Source: CAZEAN01 sp964510225 (GTDB lineage: Bacteria > Planctomycetota > Planctomycetia > Isosphaerales > Isosphaeraceae). Taken from it: a stretch of DNA of 23,990 bases. A program made the position numbers and the translations under genes. The notes under the pieces are model-generated. The model worked only from the letters and a program-made list of their open reading frames with translations, was not told the origin of the DNA and did not search any database. Within the stretch, counting starts at the first letter, position 1, and the number at the start of each line of letters is the position of its first letter. The stretch is taken from NCBI GenBank assembly GCA_964510225.1, contig CAZEAN010000090.1, forward strand, positions 1 to 23,990. Direction: 5' to 3'. Of this stretch, positions 22,481 through 23,990 are shown in pieces.

Positions 22481-22866
22481 CGTTTGCGGCTCCTCGCTTT
22501 GGTCGGTCGATGTCGCCGGAGAACAGTGCTGGCCACGCGAGCAGCCTAAAATGGCAGAGGTTTTCCGGCCTTCCGTGATGACATCCTCTTCCTGCTGGTC
22601 CGAGGCGGGCCCCAAAGTGCGGGCGTCTACGTTGCCCCTCAAGTTGGTCGGTTCAGTGAGTCCTTGATGCAACGTGGAATCAAATAGGCCCGTCTGGCAA
22701 CTTCTGAGTTGAAAAACGTCCGGCCGTATCGGACATTTTTTTCGGGAGAACCATTGATTGCTCTCCAAGACCTCTGGATCAAGGTGGGGCGCTCCGGTCG
22801 ACAATCCTCAATCCGATCTTCAACGCGAGCTTTCCTTTTTCTGGCAACCATGTATTCTTAAACGGG
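22481..22866. other. Divergent sigma/ECF intergenic region
   Basis: This 386-bp gap separates the head-to-head group 2-like and ECF sigma genes. It contains the terminator-like hairpin at 22712-22742 and an adjacent CAACT-TCTG-AGTTG hairpin at 22698-22711. A basic 70-codon minus-strand frame (22639-22851) runs through both hairpins and looks accidental. I found no promoter pair with good spacing on either strand. Confidence 0.45.
22712..22742. terminator. Intrinsic terminator-like element, bidirectional
   Basis: GTCCG (22718-22722) pairs with CGGAC (22730-22734) over a 7-nt loop. It is flanked by AAAAA (22712-22716) on one side and seven T (22736-22742) on the other, so both strands show a stem followed by a U tract. 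It lies in the divergent gap, upstream of both sigma genes, so it would act as an insulator or as a leader attenuator. The stem is short (5 bp). Confidence 0.5.
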
Positions 22867-23535
22867 ATGGATGCTCGCTATAACAAAAGTGACTGGATGG
22901 GCTCGAGGCAACGAAGGCCGAACTCCATCAAGCCTCACGTTAATGAGTCTTTTCAAATGGACGTACCATTTACGGAGTTGCTCGCGCAAGCAAAAGCCGG
23001 ACGAAGCGAAGCGCTCCAACAGATCATTGAAACCTATAGCAACGACGTCTTACTCGCGGTCCGCCGCAAGCTTCCGCGCCGTTTGCGGACGCACTTCGAC
23101 AGTATGGATTTTTGTCAACAAGTGTGGTCGACGGTCATCTCAGGTACTGAGATCGACCCGAACCGGTTCCAGCATCCGAGCCACCTGAAGGCGTTTCTGG
23201 TCGGAGTCGCTACCAACAAGGTTTACGAAGAATATCGCCGCCGTACTAGGACTCAGAAGTACGACTTGAGTCGCGAGGAATCACTCTACGTGACCTACCA
23301 AGGGTGTGAGCTCTCGATCGAGATTCCGTCGAGTGACCCAACCCCAAGCCAAGAGTTTTTGGGCAACGAGCGGTTGGACCTCCTCACTCAAGGTCGGACC
23401 GATCGCGAAGCAGAAGCGATCCGTCTCAGGGCGGAGGGGATGACCTTTGAGCAGATCGCCGACCGACTCAACGTAAACGAACGAACGGTCCGAAGAGTCA
23501 TCAGCCAGGTCAGGCGCCGTTTGGAGTCAGACTAA
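22867..23535 (+). CDS. ECF RNA polymerase sigma factor, kinase-linked type
   Basis: The 222-residue product has sigma region 2 (about 35-115: LLAQAKAGRSEALQQIIETY, HFDSMDFCQQVWSTV, and HLKAFLVGVATNKVYEEYRR as region 2.4). Region 4 lies at the C-terminus (DREAEAIRLRAEGMTFEQIADRLNVNERTVRRVISQVRRRL). Between them lies an acidic linker. The start is uncertain: the ATG at 22867 lacks a ribosome site, and the in-frame ATG at 22957 would begin just before region 2. The TAA overlaps the next start as TAATG, so it is coupled to a Ser/Thr kinase. Planctomycetes are known to pair ECF factors with such kinases, which suggests control by phosphorylation rather than by a classical anti-sigma factor. No anti-sigma gene is seen. 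Confidence 0.92.
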   Translation: MDARYNKSDWMGSRQRRPNSIKPHVNESFQMDVPFTELLAQAKAGRSEALQQIIETYSNDVLLAVRRKLPRRLRTHFDSMDFCQQVWSTVISGTEIDPNRFQHPSHLKAFLVGVATNKVYEEYRRRTRTQKYDLSREESLYVTYQGCELSIEIPSSDPTPSQEFLGNERLDLLTQGRTDREAEAIRLRAEGMTFEQIADRLNVNERTVRRVISQVRRRLESD

Positions 23536-23990
23536 TGCTTATGCGTTCGCACTCGGTTCGTACCCAATTCCAGAACGAGTCATCCGGGGCTCCACTCGAG
23601 CTCCCGCGGATCTATCGGAGTCCGGAGGGATCCAGTCATCCGACGGTTCTCGTTCAGGATCTTCTTGACGAGTTCCAGCGACGCTGGGATCAGGGTGAAC
23701 GTCCGAGCGCCCAGGAGTACTTAGCTCGGCTTCATCCAAACGAAACCGAAACAGCCCTCGAATTCATTGAACTCGAGTTCGATCTCTTAAGCATGAGGAC
23801 GGAGGAACCACCGACCCTTGAATCGTTCGCTGACCGTTACCCTGCCTATCGCGAGCGGTTCCTCCGGATCTTCGAAATCGAGAAGATCCTCCCGAAACAG
23901 ATCGATCCTGAGTGGATCAAGACGTTCGATCTCCCTTCGGTTGGAGCACAGATCGGGCCGTATCGTTTGGTCCGATTACTTGGGAGTGGG
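23535..23990 (+). CDS. Serine/threonine protein kinase, N-terminal part (runs off window)
   Basis: The frame opens at ATG 23535-23537, overlapping the ECF stop by one base, and stays open to the right edge (152 codons). A polar N-terminal segment of about 140 residues includes VLVQDLLDEFQRRWDQGERP and SFADRYPAYRERF, the type of leader found before planctomycete kinase domains. It ends IGPYRLVRLLGSG, which is the first strand and the beginning of the glycine-rich ATP loop of a Hanks-type kinase. The catalytic loop lies outside the window, so activity cannot be checked. The overlap with the ECF gene points to a two-gene signalling unit. Confidence 0.88.
   Translation, partial: MLMRSHSVRTQFQNESSGAPLELPRIYRSPEGSSHPTVLVQDLLDEFQRRWDQGERPSAQEYLARLHPNETETALEFIELEFDLLSMRTEEPPTLESFADRYPAYRERFLRIFEIEKILPKQIDPEWIKTFDLPSVGAQIGPYRLVRLLGSG

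Noticed and set aside
22481..22804. 108-residue N-terminal extension of the sigma factor from a TTG
   Set aside because: The sequence does not look like region 1.1 and has no ribosome site. The ATG at 22480 has GAGGAG nine bases upstream.
22639..22851. 70-codon basic minus-strand frame
   Set aside because: It runs through two hairpins in the divergent gap and lacks a ribosome site. The composition reflects A/G-rich leader sequence.
1..23990. tRNA, rRNA, CRISPR array, IS element or prophage
   Set aside because: No tRNA-like T-loop with matching acceptor stem, no regularly spaced direct repeats, no transposase or integrase, and no rRNA sequence were seen.

Overview
The window reads as chromosomal DNA of a member of the Planctomycetota. 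This is an inference from family resemblance, because no 16S gene is present. The clues are an RpoA N-terminus of planctomycete type, an ECF sigma factor translationally coupled to a large Ser/Thr kinase, an exported sulfatase, Tat-exported and lipoprotein-type proteins, and a ribosomal alpha operon cut loose from the S10/spc cluster. GATC tetranucleotides are unusually dense. I see no tRNA, rRNA, IS element or CRISPR array.

Layout. (1) 1-5069, minus strand: an FxsA-like membrane protein, an ABC ATPase, an FtsX-type permease with two FtsX modules and an HlyD/MacA-type adaptor that runs off the left edge. Together they form a MacAB-like export operon. (2) 5168-8549, plus strand: a Tat-exported carotenoid oxygenase and a secreted sulfatase. 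(3) 8550-10204: a convergent gap with a very long imperfect hairpin, then a secreted hypothetical protein with one EF-hand-like loop. (4) 10638-14687, minus strand: rpmJ, rpsM, rpsK, rpsD, rpoA, rplQ and a HIT-family hydrolase, behind a plausible sigma-70 promoter. The gaps between these genes are unusually wide and several hold perfect inverted repeats, including an 11-bp stem just upstream of rpsD. (5) 14963-16291, plus strand: hemL (glutamate-1-semialdehyde aminomutase), whose otherwise intact frame is broken by a TAA at codon 336. (6) 16561-17478, minus strand: a lipoprotein built of repeated SNG units. (7) 17798-21050, plus strand: a three-gene cassette of GT2 glycosyltransferase, an unrecognised protein with faint DUF362 resemblance, and a GT4 glycosyltransferase, behind a TTGACA-N17-TACAGT promoter. 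(8) 21569-23990: a group 2-like sigma-70 factor on the minus strand, head to head with an ECF sigma factor whose stop codon overlaps the start of a Ser/Thr kinase that runs off the right edge. A terminator-like hairpin sits in the divergent gap.

How it fits together. Regions 1 and 7 suggest envelope transport and surface glycan synthesis. Region 4 is core translation and transcription. Region 8 looks like a signalling and regulation block. I found no clear-cut new multi-gene system. The items most worth a second look are the interrupted hemL, the 79-nt hairpin at 8711-8789, the inverted repeats inside the alpha operon, the uncharacterised middle gene of the glycosyltransferase cassette, and the terminator-like element between the two sigma-factor genes.
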